Below, in pieces: positions 55,061 to 63,511 of a DNA stretch of 64,000 nt. Source of the stretch: Paenimyroides marinum (GTDB lineage Bacteria; Bacteroidota; Bacteroidia; Flavobacteriales; Flavobacteriaceae); the NCBI RefSeq assembly GCF_900108395.1, contig NZ_FNXE01000008.1, positions 1-64,000 on the forward strand, written 5' to 3'. The translations under genes and the position numbers were made by a program. Below the pieces are notes generated by a model, which worked only from the letters and a program-made list of their open reading frames with translations, had not been told where the DNA came from and did not search any database. The first letter of the stretch is position 1. Every line of letters begins with the position of its first letter.

Positions 55061-57910
55061 TTACTTACTTAAATACATTTTTCTGCGAGTATATAAATCG
55101 TAGAATGCATCATCTTTTAAACTATCAATAAACAAAATGCTTTCTCCGGTTGATTTCATTTCAGGACCTAATGCTTTGTTTACTTTTGGGAATTTATTGA
55201 AAGAAAATACCGGTTGTTTGATCGCATATCCTTTTAACTGCGGATTGAAAGTAAAATCGGTCACTTTTGCGCCCAGCATTACTTTGGTAGCATAATTTAC
55301 ATAAGGTTCGCCGTATGCCTTGGCAATAAACGGAACGGTACGAGATGCACGTGGGTTGGCTTCGATAATATAAACCGTATCGTCTTTAATAGCAAACTGA
55401 ATATTGATTAAACCTTTTGTTTTTAAAGCGACTGCAATTTTCTTGGTGTGATCTTTAATTTGCTGTAAAACGAATTCACCTAAATTGAATGGTGGTAATG
55501 TAGCATTAGAATCGCCCGAGTGTACACCACAAGGTTCAATATGCTCCATAATTCCAATGATATACACGTTTTCTCCATCACAAATTGCATCAGCCTCCGC
55601 TTCAACAGCACCGGCTAAATAATGGTCTAACAATAATTTATTACCCGGAATTGATTTTAATAAATCAATAACGTGTTCTTCCAGTTCTTTTTTATTGATA
55701 ACGATTTTCATTCCCTGACCTCCTAAAACATACGACGGGCGTACTAAAAGAGGGAAGTCTAACTGATCAGCTAATTTAGAAGCTTCATCGGCAGTAGTTG
55801 CCACACCAAATTTAGGGAACGGTATATTTAATTCGGTCAATAATTCAGAGAAACGTCCGCGGTCTTCAGCTAAATCCAAAGCTTCGTAGCTTGTTCCAAT
55901 AATGTTAATTCCGTATTTATCTAATTTTTCGGCTAATTTCAAAGCGGTTTGTCCACCTAACTGTACAATAACTCCTTCCGGATTTTCATGACGGATGATG
56001 TCATAAATATGTTCCCAGTAAACCGGTTCAAAATACAATTTGTCTGCCGTATCAAAATCGGTAGAAACCGTTTCAGGATTACAGTTAATCATAATGGTTT
56101 CATAACCACATTCTGATGCAGCCAAAACCCCGTGAACACAAGAGTAATCAAACTCAATTCCCTGACCGATACGGTTGGGACCTGAACCTAAAACAACTAT
56201 TTTCTTTTTATCAGAACGAACCGATTCGTTGGCAGAATAAACCGTACCGTCTGCTTTCTCAATGTCTGCTTCAAAAGTAGAGTAGTAGTAAGGTGTTTGT
56301 GCAACGAATTCTGCGGCACAGGTATCAACCAGTTTATACACACGGTTAATGTTCATTTGTTCGCGCAATTTGTGCACTTCACTTTCTAAGCAATTTAACA
56401 TATGTGCAATTTGTCGGTCGGCAAAACCACGTTGTTTCGCTTCTAACAACAAATCTTTTGGTAAAGTATCTAATTTATGCGTACGTACTTCTTTTTCTAA
56501 AGCATACATTTCTTCGTATTGCTTTAAGAACCACATATCTATTTTAGTAATTTCGTGGATAGTGCTTAATGGAATTCCCAATGCAATGGCATCATAAATC
56601 ACAAATACACGATCCCACGAAGCGTTTTCTAATTTATCTAAAATCTGGTCATAATTGGTGTAACCTTTTCCGTCGGCACCAATTCCGTTACGTTTTATTT
56701 CTAATGATTGTGTTGCTTTTTGAAGTGCTTCCTGGAACGAACGTCCAATCCCCATTACTTCACCAACCGATTTCATTTGTAAACCTAAGGTACGGTCTGC
56801 ACCTTCAAATTTATCGAAATTCCAACGAGGGATTTTTACGATAACATAATCTAAAGTAGGTTCAAATAAAGCCGAAGTAGATTTGGTAATTTGGTTTTGT
56901 AATTCGTCTAATGTATAACCTAACGCCAGTTTTGTAGCGATTTTAGCAATAGGATAACCCGTTGCTTTTGATGCCAGAGCAGAAGAACGAGAAACACGCG
57001 GATTGATTTCAATTGCCACAATATCTTCTTTTTCATCTGGAGAAACGGCAAACTGAACGTTACATCCACCGGCAAAATTACCAATTGAACGCATCATTTT
57101 AATTGCCATATCACGCATGCGTTGGAATGTACGGTCTGATAAGGTCATTGCCGGAGCTACAGTGATTGAATCTCCTGTATGGATTCCCATGGCATCCATG
57201 TTTTCAATGGTACAGATAATAACCACGTTGTCGTTTTTATCTCGTAACAGTTCCAATTCATATTCTTTCCAACCTAACAAAGCTTTGTCAATCAACACTT
57301 CGTGGATAGGAGAGGCTTCTAAACCATAAGTTAATAAGGCATCAAATTCTTCTTCTTTATGAACAAAAGCAGCTCCTGTGCCTCCTAAAGTAAACGAAGG
57401 GCGGATTACTAACGGAAAGCCGAATTCCTGTGCAACTTCTTTTCCTTCTAGAAAAGATGTAGCTGTTTTTGCAGGGGCAAAAGGAATTTCGATTTTCGAC
57501 AATAACTGCTTAAATTGTTCTCGGTCTTCTGTTACGTTAATGGCATTGATGTCAACACCAATTAATTTTACATTAAAATCTTGCCAAATACCTTTTTCAT
57601 CGGCCTCTAAACACAGGTTCAACGCTGTTTGTCCACCCATTGTTGGTAAAACCGCATCTATTTCCGGATGTGCTTTTAAGATTTCAATGAGTGATTTGGT
57701 TGTTAAGGGTTTTAGATAAACGTGATCCGCCATAGACGGGTCGGTCATGATGGTTGCAGGGTTAGAATTGATCAATATTACTTTGATTCCTTCTTCGCGC
57801 AACGAACGAGCCGATTGCGATCCTGAATAGTCAAACTCACAAGCCTGCCCAATAATGATTGGACCAGAACCAATGATTAAAACTGTTTTAATTGAATTAT
57901 CTTTAGGCAT
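55061..57910 (-). CDS. carB: Carbamoyl-phosphate synthase large subunit lacking the allosteric domain
   Basis: CarB makes carbamoyl phosphate from ammonia, bicarbonate and two ATP. The 949-residue protein has both ATP-grasp halves: the first with PTMGGQTALNLCLEADEKGIW, GGTGAAFVHKEEE, and EINPRVSRSSALASKATGYPIAKIATKLALGYTL; the oligomerisation region; and the second with GSGPNRIGQGIEFDYSCVHG, QLGGQTALKLAEKLDKYG, LGGQGMKIV and IEANPRASRTVPFIAKAYGEPY. It ends about 25 residues after GPEMKSTGES, so the about 130-residue MGS-like domain that binds UMP, IMP or ornithine in E. coli CarB (1,073 aa) is absent. carA is not in the window. A TAAATTTA -7 element lies upstream. Confidence 0.96.
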   Translation of the reverse strand: MPKDNSIKTVLIIGSGPIIIGQACEFDYSGSQSARSLREEGIKVILINSNPATIMTDPSMADHVYLKPLTTKSLIEILKAHPEIDAVLPTMGGQTALNLCLEADEKGIWQDFNVKLIGVDINAINVTEDREQFKQLLSKIEIPFAPAKTATSFLEGKEVAQEFGFPLVIRPSFTLGGTGAAFVHKEEEFDALLTYGLEASPIHEVLIDKALLGWKEYELELLRDKNDNVVIICTIENMDAMGIHTGDSITVAPAMTLSDRTFQRMRDMAIKMMRSIGNFAGGCNVQFAVSPDEKEDIVAIEINPRVSRSSALASKATGYPIAKIATKLALGYTLDELQNQITKSTSALFEPTLDYVIVKIPRWNFDKFEGADRTLGLQMKSVGEVMGIGRSFQEALQKATQSLEIKRNGIGADGKGYTNYDQILDKLENASWDRVFVIYDAIALGIPLSTIHEITKIDMWFLKQYEEMYALEKEVRTHKLDTLPKDLLLEAKQRGFADRQIAHMLNCLESEVHKLREQMNINRVYKLVDTCAAEFVAQTPYYYSTFEADIEKADGTVYSANESVRSDKKKIVVLGSGPNRIGQGIEFDYSCVHGVLAASECGYETIMINCNPETVSTDFDTADKLYFEPVYWEHIYDIIRHENPEGVIVQLGGQTALKLAEKLDKYGINIIGTSYEALDLAEDRGRFSELLTELNIPFPKFGVATTADEASKLADQLDFPLLVRPSYVLGGQGMKIVINKKELEEHVIDLLKSIPGNKLLLDHYLAGAVEAEADAICDGENVYIIGIMEHIEPCGVHSGDSNATLPPFNLGEFVLQQIKDHTKKIAVALKTKGLINIQFAIKDDTVYIIEANPRASRTVPFIAKAYGEPYVNYATKVMLGAKVTDFTFNPQLKGYAIKQPVFSFNKFPKVNKALGPEMKSTGESILFIDSLKDDAFYDLYTRRKMYLSK

Positions 57911-58008
57911 TATTTATAAAGAGATGTTGTTATTTATTTAGAGTAAATTTACTGATAATTAGTTGAAAATCATCTTAAAAAAAAAGACAAAAACCAAAAG
58001 GTATAAAA

Positions 58009-58037
58009 AAAGGCGATACACTTAAAGTAACGCCTTT
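58009..58037 (-). terminator. rpmH terminator
   Basis: Minus-strand AAAGGCG (58037-58031) pairs with CGCCTTT (58015-58009), with further partial pairing in the loop and a T-run; it begins 19 nt after the rpmH stop. Confidence 0.7.
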
Positions 58038-58055
58038 ATTTATGATGGAATATCA

Positions 58056-58217
58056 TTATTTTTTGTGTCTTGGTTCGCTAGAAACCGTTAATTTATGTCT
58101 TCCTTTAGCTCTTCTGCGTGCTAATACTTTTCTTCCGTTAGCACTAGCCATTCTGTCCATGAAACCGTGTTTGTTTCTTCTTTTTCTTTTCGATGGTTGA
58201 AACGTTCTCTTACTCAT
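58056..58217 (-). CDS. rpmH: 50S ribosomal protein L34
   Basis: A 53-residue basic protein that I translated from the sequence: it reads [20 protein letters not shown], then [20 protein letters not shown] and ends in HKK. That is the L34 pattern (xKRTxQPSxRKRxxxHGFxxRMxTxxGRxVLxxRRxKGRxxL). The C-terminal [10 protein letters not shown] extension is usual in Bacteroidota. It has a perfect promoter at 58286-58316 and a terminator downstream. No rnpA gene follows downstream. Confidence 0.97.
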
Positions 58218-58285
58218 TGCTTCTATCTTTAAATATGTATTTTACAAATGTTCAGCTTTGAAAACAGTGCTCCAAAACCGACTGC

Positions 58286-58316
58286 AAATATACAAATCCT
58301 TTTAAAACTCACAAAT
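58286..58316 (-). promoter_or_regulatory. Consensus promoter of rpmH
   Basis: Minus-strand TTTG (58316-58313), a 19-nt spacer and TATATTTG (58293-58286): an exact -33/-7 match, about 68 nt upstream of the rpmH ATG. Confidence 0.8.
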
Positions 58317-58395
58317 TGTTTTTTAAAAAATATTAATATTTCTGTTATCGTACTGTGATAATCAAAAAGGGGTTTTATTCCTTGCAGGATTTTAC

Positions 58396-58403
58396 TACAT
58401 TTG
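58396..58403 (+). promoter_or_regulatory. -7 element of the TPR protein gene
   Basis: TACATTTG, TAnnTTTG match, 21 nt before the ATG at 58425. Confidence 0.55.
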
Positions 58404-58424
58404 CAAAGTTAAAAATAATAAGGA

Positions 58425-58988
58425 ATGATTAACAAGAATATAAAAATTATAGTTGCAGCCGCTCTATTAGCAACCGCAATTTGGCAGTTCTCAGAAAATT
58501 ATATTGGTAACGGAATTTTTTTAATAATACTAATGCTTTTAGTGGTATTGGTTTATTTTAAAAATGAAATGCTTATTGTAACCTTGTTTAAATTCAGAAA
58601 ACAAGATATGGAGGGTGCTAAGAAAATCTTAGATAAAATAAATCCACAAACCGCTTTAATAAAAAACCAACAAGGGTATTATCATTATTTAAACGGAATT
58701 ATTAATGCGCAGAATAATTTAAATCAGGCCGAAAAAGATTTTCGTAAAGCATTAGAATTAGGTTTAAATCAAAAAGAAGATCTTGCTGTGGCAAAATTAC
58801 AGTTAGCCGGAGTTGCAATGAGTAAAAACCGGGCAACGGAAGCACAAAAGCTTATTGCTGAAGCTAAACAACACGATGCTAAAGGAATGCTGAAAGAACA
58901 AATTAGCATGATGGAGGCACAAATGAAACAAGCTCGTGGTCAAAAAATCCCAATGTGGTATAACCACAGTAAAAAAAGAGGATTTTAA
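58425..58988 (+). CDS. Membrane-anchored TPR protein
   Basis: A 187-residue protein with two adjacent transmembrane helices (about 7-23 and 29-46), then a soluble helical part of TPR type: GAKKILDKINPQTALIKNQQGYYHYLNGIIN and QAEKDFRKALELGLNQKEDLAVAKLQLAGVAM are paired helices. TPR domains bind protein partners; none is indicated. The C-terminus is basic and ends in YNHSKKRGF. The gene opens a plus-strand group of envelope proteins and has its own -7 element and terminator. Confidence 0.75.
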   Translation: MINKNIKIIVAAALLATAIWQFSENYIGNGIFLIILMLLVVLVYFKNEMLIVTLFKFRKQDMEGAKKILDKINPQTALIKNQQGYYHYLNGIINAQNNLNQAEKDFRKALELGLNQKEDLAVAKLQLAGVAMSKNRATEAQKLIAEAKQHDAKGMLKEQISMMEAQMKQARGQKIPMWYNHSKKRGF

Positions 58989-59007
58989 TTTTACAACATA
59001 TTCGTAT

Positions 59008-59036
59008 AAAGCCGTTCGTTTAGAATGGCTTTTTTA
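59008..59036 (+). terminator. Terminator after the TPR gene
   Basis: AAAGCCGTTC at 59008-59017 pairs with GAATGGCTTT at 59023-59032 (one wobble), followed by TTTT. Confidence 0.75.
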
Positions 59037-59056
59037 ACGTTATATAAGTTTATACT

Positions 59057-59932
59057 ATGTATCACAAATTTTTATTGCTATTGATAAGTGTATGTTTTTT
59101 CGGTTGTAAATCCGAGAATAAAGAGCGTGCAATTGATTTTTCTAAAGATCGTGATTTTAGGATCATCAATGTTTTTAATGAAAAAAAATATGCCGATTTT
59201 AAAAACCGATTGCCTGATAATATTTCTCCGGATGCTGAAAGTCAAGAATCATTTGTTTTTTATTCGTACTTGTCACTAAAACCAAATAATGATTTTACTT
59301 TTTTAATAGGAAATCATTTTATGTACGGAACTTATTCGGTAATCAATAAAGATGAAATTCTACTTAAATCAGCAGAATTTGGGGAACTTCCGCTAAAAAT
59401 TATTAAGGAAGAAAACAATTGCATTCAAGTCTACGGTGATTTTAAAGCGTATAAGAGCGATATGATGCTTGAATTAGACGGAAATACCAATTATTACCTG
59501 AATTTAAAAACCGATTTTGAAGCATTAGGAAAAGAAAATGACATTCGTTCCTTACCATTTAATCAATGGCGGTTTAAACCGGTGCAACCCGAAACGGAAG
59601 AAGAAATCAAGCAAAGACTGGTTTTAAATTTAAAATATATTGCCGCATATATGCGGGTACACATGTACGGAGATTTTAACGGAATTCACACAGCAGGAAT
59701 CCACTCTCCGTTCCTTTACGCAAGAAACGGATTGTTTTTATATGAATGGAATCGTGTACCGCCTTTTTGGAAACATGTTTTTTATAATGAAAAAGACGCG
59801 GAGAAAGCTTATAAAATTTTAAAGAAAACATTTAATAATGTTGATGCACCAACGTTTATTGATAATTGGCTAGCTTATAACGAAAGTTGCTTGCGAGCAG
59901 TAATTAAAAAATTAGAAGAAGATGAAATTTGA
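59057..59932 (+). CDS. Lipoprotein of unknown function (291 aa)
   Basis: The first 17 residues are a lipoprotein signal peptide ending in FFGC (Cys17). The mature protein begins with charged KSENKERAIDFSKD; Bacteroidota surface lipoproteins often carry an acidic export signal after the Cys, which is not clear here. The body combines beta-rich and helical parts: FTFLIGNHFMYGTYSVINKDE, FNQWRFKPVQPETEEEIKQR and RVHMYGDFNGIHTAGIHSPF. The latter half, with YIDNW- and HxxG-like pieces, does not match a family I know. Spacing to the WG-repeat gene is 67 nt. Confidence 0.65.
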   Translation: MYHKFLLLLISVCFFGCKSENKERAIDFSKDRDFRIINVFNEKKYADFKNRLPDNISPDAESQESFVFYSYLSLKPNNDFTFLIGNHFMYGTYSVINKDEILLKSAEFGELPLKIIKEENNCIQVYGDFKAYKSDMMLELDGNTNYYLNLKTDFEALGKENDIRSLPFNQWRFKPVQPETEEEIKQRLVLNLKYIAAYMRVHMYGDFNGIHTAGIHSPFLYARNGLFLYEWNRVPPFWKHVFYNEKDAEKAYKILKKTFNNVDAPTFIDNWLAYNESCLRAVIKKLEEDEI

Positions 59933-59999
59933 AATACAGCAAGCTTTAATTTTAATTTGTTGAGCAGTTTTTTATTAAATTTATAAAAAGTTGTTTAAT

Positions 60000-61427
60000 A
60001 TGAAATATTTAAGCATTCTATTCTTATTTTTTACTTTTAATTTGTTTGGACAGGTTACGTTTAATGACATTGAATATATGTATCCTTTCGGTAATTCTGA
60101 TGTTACTTGGTATCGAACTAAAAACGGAAACAGTGGACTTATAAATAAAGACAGTGTTTTTATCACTCAACCAATATTTGATTACGTTTCTACAATTCGT
60201 AACGGAATAGCCGAAGCCGGGATAAAAAAAGGGAAGCTGTTTTTTCGTGGTTTTATAAATGACAAAGGTGAACAAATTACCCCATTTATTTACGATTATG
60301 TATACCAATCTGGTGATTATTTAATTGTAGAAAAAGATAAGAAATATGGTATGTTAAATAAAACAGGAAACTATATTTTACCTATAGATTACGAATTGAT
60401 CAGAAATTATGACGAGTTTACATTGGTTCAAAAGAATAATAAAATTGCGGTTTTTTCTGAAGAAAATAAGTTTGTTTCTGAATTTATTTATGACGATTTG
60501 GTTGATATCTTTCCAGATTATATTCTACTTAAAAACAGTCAGGGCGATTTTCTTATGAATAAACAAGGTACTATTAGTTATACTGTTAATAAAGATGAGG
60601 AGATTAAAGACATGAAAGATTCTTTATTAATTGTTTCAAATAAAAAATTGAATAAAATGTTTCTACGCAATTTAGAAAACATGAATCTTTTTGAATCAAA
60701 CTACAACGAAATAGAATTTATAAACAATGTTTTAAAAGTATCAAAAAACAAAAAAACGGGAATTGTAACTTACAAAAACCAAATTGTTATTCCTTTAGAT
60801 TTCTCGAGTATTTATCAATTTAAAGACAATTATTATATTGTTAGTAAAGATAATTTAAAAGGATTGTATCAACAAAGTAATGTAATTTTAAATAAAAAAT
60901 ATAAACATATAACACACTTTTTGAGCGATTATCTATATGTTGTAAATGATAATAATTTAAGTGGCTTATATGATTCTGAACTAAATGTTGTTATTCCTGA
61001 AGAATATAAAATTTACGAATATTATAAATCGTTTTATTTAGTTGAACAGTACAATCAATTAACGATTTTTAATATTGAGGATAAATCAACTTTAAAACTA
61101 AATTCAAACTACAAATTCCGCAATAAAAATCATTTTAGGATTATTAAGCGAAATTATTTTGTATTGCAAGAAGGCAATAAATACGGTGTTGTAAATTATA
61201 AAGGTGAAATTATTATTCCGTTTGAATATGATTATTTGGAAGCTATTTACGCATCTAATAAATTTATTGCTAAAAAGAACAGTAAGTATGGATTTATTTC
61301 TAGTAAAAACGAAATTATTAAAGAGTTGAGATTCGATCACGCACAACTGGTTAAAGAAGCTGTTTTCTTTTATTTAAAAGGAAAGATTATTGACAGTTAC
61401 CCTGCTGAATCTGATTATCAAGAATAA
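60000..61427 (+). CDS. Secreted WG-repeat protein
   Basis: A 475-residue exported protein. ATG at 60000 gives a signal peptide (MKYLSILFLFFTFNLFGQ); the alternative TTG at 59991 is less likely. The body is made of WG-type repeats, each a short beta hairpin of the pattern 'K-G-hydrophobic-x-x-x-x-G-x-x-h-I-P-x-x-Y-D-x-I': KKYGMLNKTGNYILPIDYEL, KKTGIVTYKNQIVIPLDFSS, KYGVVNYKGEIIIPFEYDYL and KYGFISSKNEIIKELRFDHA are clear, with others more diverged. WG repeats are thought to form binding scaffolds. The ligand is unknown. It is followed by a terminator shared with the transglycosylase gene. Confidence 0.82.
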   Translation: MKYLSILFLFFTFNLFGQVTFNDIEYMYPFGNSDVTWYRTKNGNSGLINKDSVFITQPIFDYVSTIRNGIAEAGIKKGKLFFRGFINDKGEQITPFIYDYVYQSGDYLIVEKDKKYGMLNKTGNYILPIDYELIRNYDEFTLVQKNNKIAVFSEENKFVSEFIYDDLVDIFPDYILLKNSQGDFLMNKQGTISYTVNKDEEIKDMKDSLLIVSNKKLNKMFLRNLENMNLFESNYNEIEFINNVLKVSKNKKTGIVTYKNQIVIPLDFSSIYQFKDNYYIVSKDNLKGLYQQSNVILNKKYKHITHFLSDYLYVVNDNNLSGLYDSELNVVIPEEYKIYEYYKSFYLVEQYNQLTIFNIEDKSTLKLNSNYKFRNKNHFRIIKRNYFVLQEGNKYGVVNYKGEIIIPFEYDYLEAIYASNKFIAKKNSKYGFISSKNEIIKELRFDHAQLVKEAVFFYLKGKIIDSYPAESDYQE

Positions 61428-61428
61428 A

Positions 61429-61460
61429 AAATCCCAAAGTCTATACGAATTTGGGATGAT
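61429..61460. terminator. Bidirectional terminator between WG protein and transglycosylase
   Basis: ATCCCAAA at 61431-61438 pairs with TTTGGGAT at 61450-61457. A-rich sequence precedes and T-rich sequence follows, so it fits the convergent pair of genes. Confidence 0.65.
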
Positions 61461-61464
61461 TTAA

Positions 61465-62355
61465 TTATTTTCTCTTAAAACCTTCAGTGGGTATTAAAAC
61501 ATCAAAACTTTTATTTTCCTTAACAATCAATGACGTATCAATTAACCACGGATTGTACAGTTTTAAAAGCTTGTAATTAATGCCTTGTTCCAAAGCCCAG
61601 GTTTGCAGATTATCAATGTTGCTGTTTATTTTTACCGTTTTTGTTTTAACAGGGTGATATAATTCATCTTTAGAAAAAACATAGCCGTATTTATCCGGGC
61701 TGGTCATTATTTCCTTTAACGCTAAAATTCTGAAAACATATCGCGATGTTTCATCGTTTAAATACATATCGTAATAATCTGTAACACCTTGTGCGGTTAT
61801 TTGACGTTCAATTCCCGCCATTCCTCTGTTATAGGCAGCAGCAACCAATGTCCAGTTTCCAAATTTAGCATAAGCTTTTTTAAAATATCTGCAAGCTGCT
61901 TCGGTAGCTTTAATAACATCATAACGTTCATCAACGGTACTGCTAACTTCCAAATTGTATTCACGGGCAGTATCGGGCATAAACTGCCAAAAACCCTTAG
62001 CACCGGCTGATGAGGTGGCGTTAGTCAGCGAACTTTCTATAACGCATAAATATTTAAAATCGTTAGGAATGCCATTGCGTTTTAAAATGGGTTCAATATC
62101 CGGAAAATAACGGTTTGCCCGCTTAATAATTAAAGTAGTTGCGGAATGCAAATTAATATTTACCACCATTTCACGGTCTAAACGTTCTTTAACATCAATA
62201 ATTTCTAAAGGTACACGTTCGCCACAAAAATCAATATTTTTGATATAAAAGGTTGTTTCCGCAGTTTGATTATGTACCGATGTAAATTGATAAAACAATG
62301 TGCTACATGTCACAATTCCCAAGATAAGGATAATGTTTTTATACGTTTTCTTCAT
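61465..62355 (-). CDS. Membrane-anchored lytic transglycosylase (SLT domain, MltD-like)
   Basis: A 296-residue enzyme that cleaves peptidoglycan between N-acetylmuramic acid and N-acetylglucosamine. The N-terminal signal anchor covers about 6-26. The SLT domain has the catalytic Glu in FKYLCVIESSLTNATSSAGAKGFWQFMPDTA, then the helical DERYDVIKATEAACRYF and GNWTLVAAAYNRG. The C-terminal portion (about 235-296) resembles a LysM-type module (NLQTWALEQGINYKLLKLYNPW) and ends VLIPTEG. Its start overlaps the alpha/beta hydrolase gene by 17 nt. Confidence 0.9.
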   Translation of the reverse strand: MKKTYKNIILILGIVTCSTLFYQFTSVHNQTAETTFYIKNIDFCGERVPLEIIDVKERLDREMVVNINLHSATTLIIKRANRYFPDIEPILKRNGIPNDFKYLCVIESSLTNATSSAGAKGFWQFMPDTAREYNLEVSSTVDERYDVIKATEAACRYFKKAYAKFGNWTLVAAAYNRGMAGIERQITAQGVTDYYDMYLNDETSRYVFRILALKEIMTSPDKYGYVFSKDELYHPVKTKTVKINSNIDNLQTWALEQGINYKLLKLYNPWLIDTSLIVKENKSFDVLIPTEGFKRK

Positions 62356-63010
62356 GATTATTTTCTAAAATTTCTAACAATTTTTTATTGATCCATCGGG
62401 CATTTATCAGAACCATAACATGTGTTCCATTCTCTAAAAAATCGGCATTTTTAATTCTTTTAGCCGGAAAAATATGATCTTTTGTGCCGTGTAAATGATA
62501 AACGTTTTGAACAGGATTTTTATTTTCCCACAAAATGATATTCTTAAAAGCCCAGTCGAGATAATTTTTAGAACGTACCGACAGGTACTTTTTATACATA
62601 TCAATTCGTTGGTGTATTTTTTTTGAAGATACTATTTTTTTTGTAATATTTTCAATTAAAGTAACATAAGACGTGGGAAAAAAATGATACAATCCCCATT
62701 TTTTTGCCCATTGAATCCGAACAGGAAATTCTGAAGGATCTTTAACACTGGAGATAATGATGACTTTTTCAACCGGAATTATTTTTGCGACTTCCTGAAC
62801 AATAATTCCACCAAAAGAAACGCCGATTAAAATAGGATTTTTTTCTTTTATCATTAAGGCTATTCGTTTAGAGTAGTGTTCTAAAGATTCCTTTTTTTCA
62901 GGTTCTAACCATTCAATAAAATGTAAATTGTATTTAGAATCATTTAATTTTATATTTTCAAAAATCTCACAGTTTGCCGCCATTCCCGGCATAAAATAGA
63001 TGCTTTTCAT
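62339..63010 (-). CDS. Alpha/beta hydrolase of unknown substrate
   Basis: A 223-residue cytoplasmic hydrolase. The nucleophile elbow is GVSFGG (PILIGVSFGGIIVQEVAK), the oxyanion part IYFMPGMAANCEIF, the acid Asp in HGTKDHIFP and the His in NGTHVMVLINAR. Together these make a Ser/Asp/His triad. The wide lid region between about 85 and 160 is basic. No substrate can be named; esterase or thioesterase are possible. It overlaps the transglycosylase gene by 17 nt and is translated before it, so the two are coupled, perhaps in cell-wall recycling. Confidence 0.85.
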   Translation of the reverse strand: MKSIYFMPGMAANCEIFENIKLNDSKYNLHFIEWLEPEKKESLEHYSKRIALMIKEKNPILIGVSFGGIIVQEVAKIIPVEKVIIISSVKDPSEFPVRIQWAKKWGLYHFFPTSYVTLIENITKKIVSSKKIHQRIDMYKKYLSVRSKNYLDWAFKNIILWENKNPVQNVYHLHGTKDHIFPAKRIKNADFLENGTHVMVLINARWINKKLLEILENNHEENV

Positions 63011-63187
63011 CTAATTGCTTCTTTGTAATTAATAGAAATTTGTTGCGTTTTTAAAAAATATTTCATTAATTTGTGATAATAATGAATAAGATATTAAGAT
63101 TTAATTTTTAAAAATACTTTTTAAGTATAAAAAGATCTTCTTGTTTATTTATAAAACGTGGTATAAATATAATAGAAAAAAAGTTAT

Positions 63188-63469
63188 ATGGAATTTAAAA
63201 ATAATGAATTGTTACGACAATTTGAGGCAAAATGTGGAGAAAGACATCTTATTATTGAATACTCTATACAGGAACGAAAACTTTTTTTAACAAAATTAAA
63301 CACGAATGGTTGTGATGATGAGGTTTTAATAAACGATTTTATTAAAAGTATTTTAGATAAAGCAGAAGAAAAACGATTGAGAATTGTTCCTGTAAATTCT
63401 AACATCATAACTTTTTTTAAGAAAAATCCAAGATATCGCGAGTTATTAGCAGTAGGGATTAAGATATAA
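63188..63469 (+). CDS. Small GNAT protein, NATD1/YjdJ-like
   Basis: A 93-residue protein with the short-GNAT layout: IEYSIQERKLFLTKL, then EVLINDFIKSILDKAEEKRLRIVPVNSNIITFFKKNPRYRELL, in which the EEKRLRIVPV and IITFFKKNPRY segments match the family pattern (ARxxGLxVxPxCxxxxxYLKKHPEY). It binds acetyl-CoA in relatives, and no substrate is known. The pattern is recognisable despite the unusual IIEYSIQE. No clear promoter is seen. A terminator follows directly. Confidence 0.75.
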   Translation: MEFKNNELLRQFEAKCGERHLIIEYSIQERKLFLTKLNTNGCDDEVLINDFIKSILDKAEEKRLRIVPVNSNIITFFKKNPRYRELLAVGIKI

Positions 63470-63470
63470 A

Positions 63471-63506
63471 AAATACGCATCTTATTCTAAAGATGCGTAT
63501 TTTTAT
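63471..63506. terminator. Bidirectional terminator between the GNAT gene and mtaB
   Basis: AAATACGCATCTT at 63471-63483 pairs perfectly with AAGATGCGTATTT at 63490-63502 over an ATTCTA loop, with T-runs on both strands. Confidence 0.9.
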
Positions 63507-63511
63507 TAATT

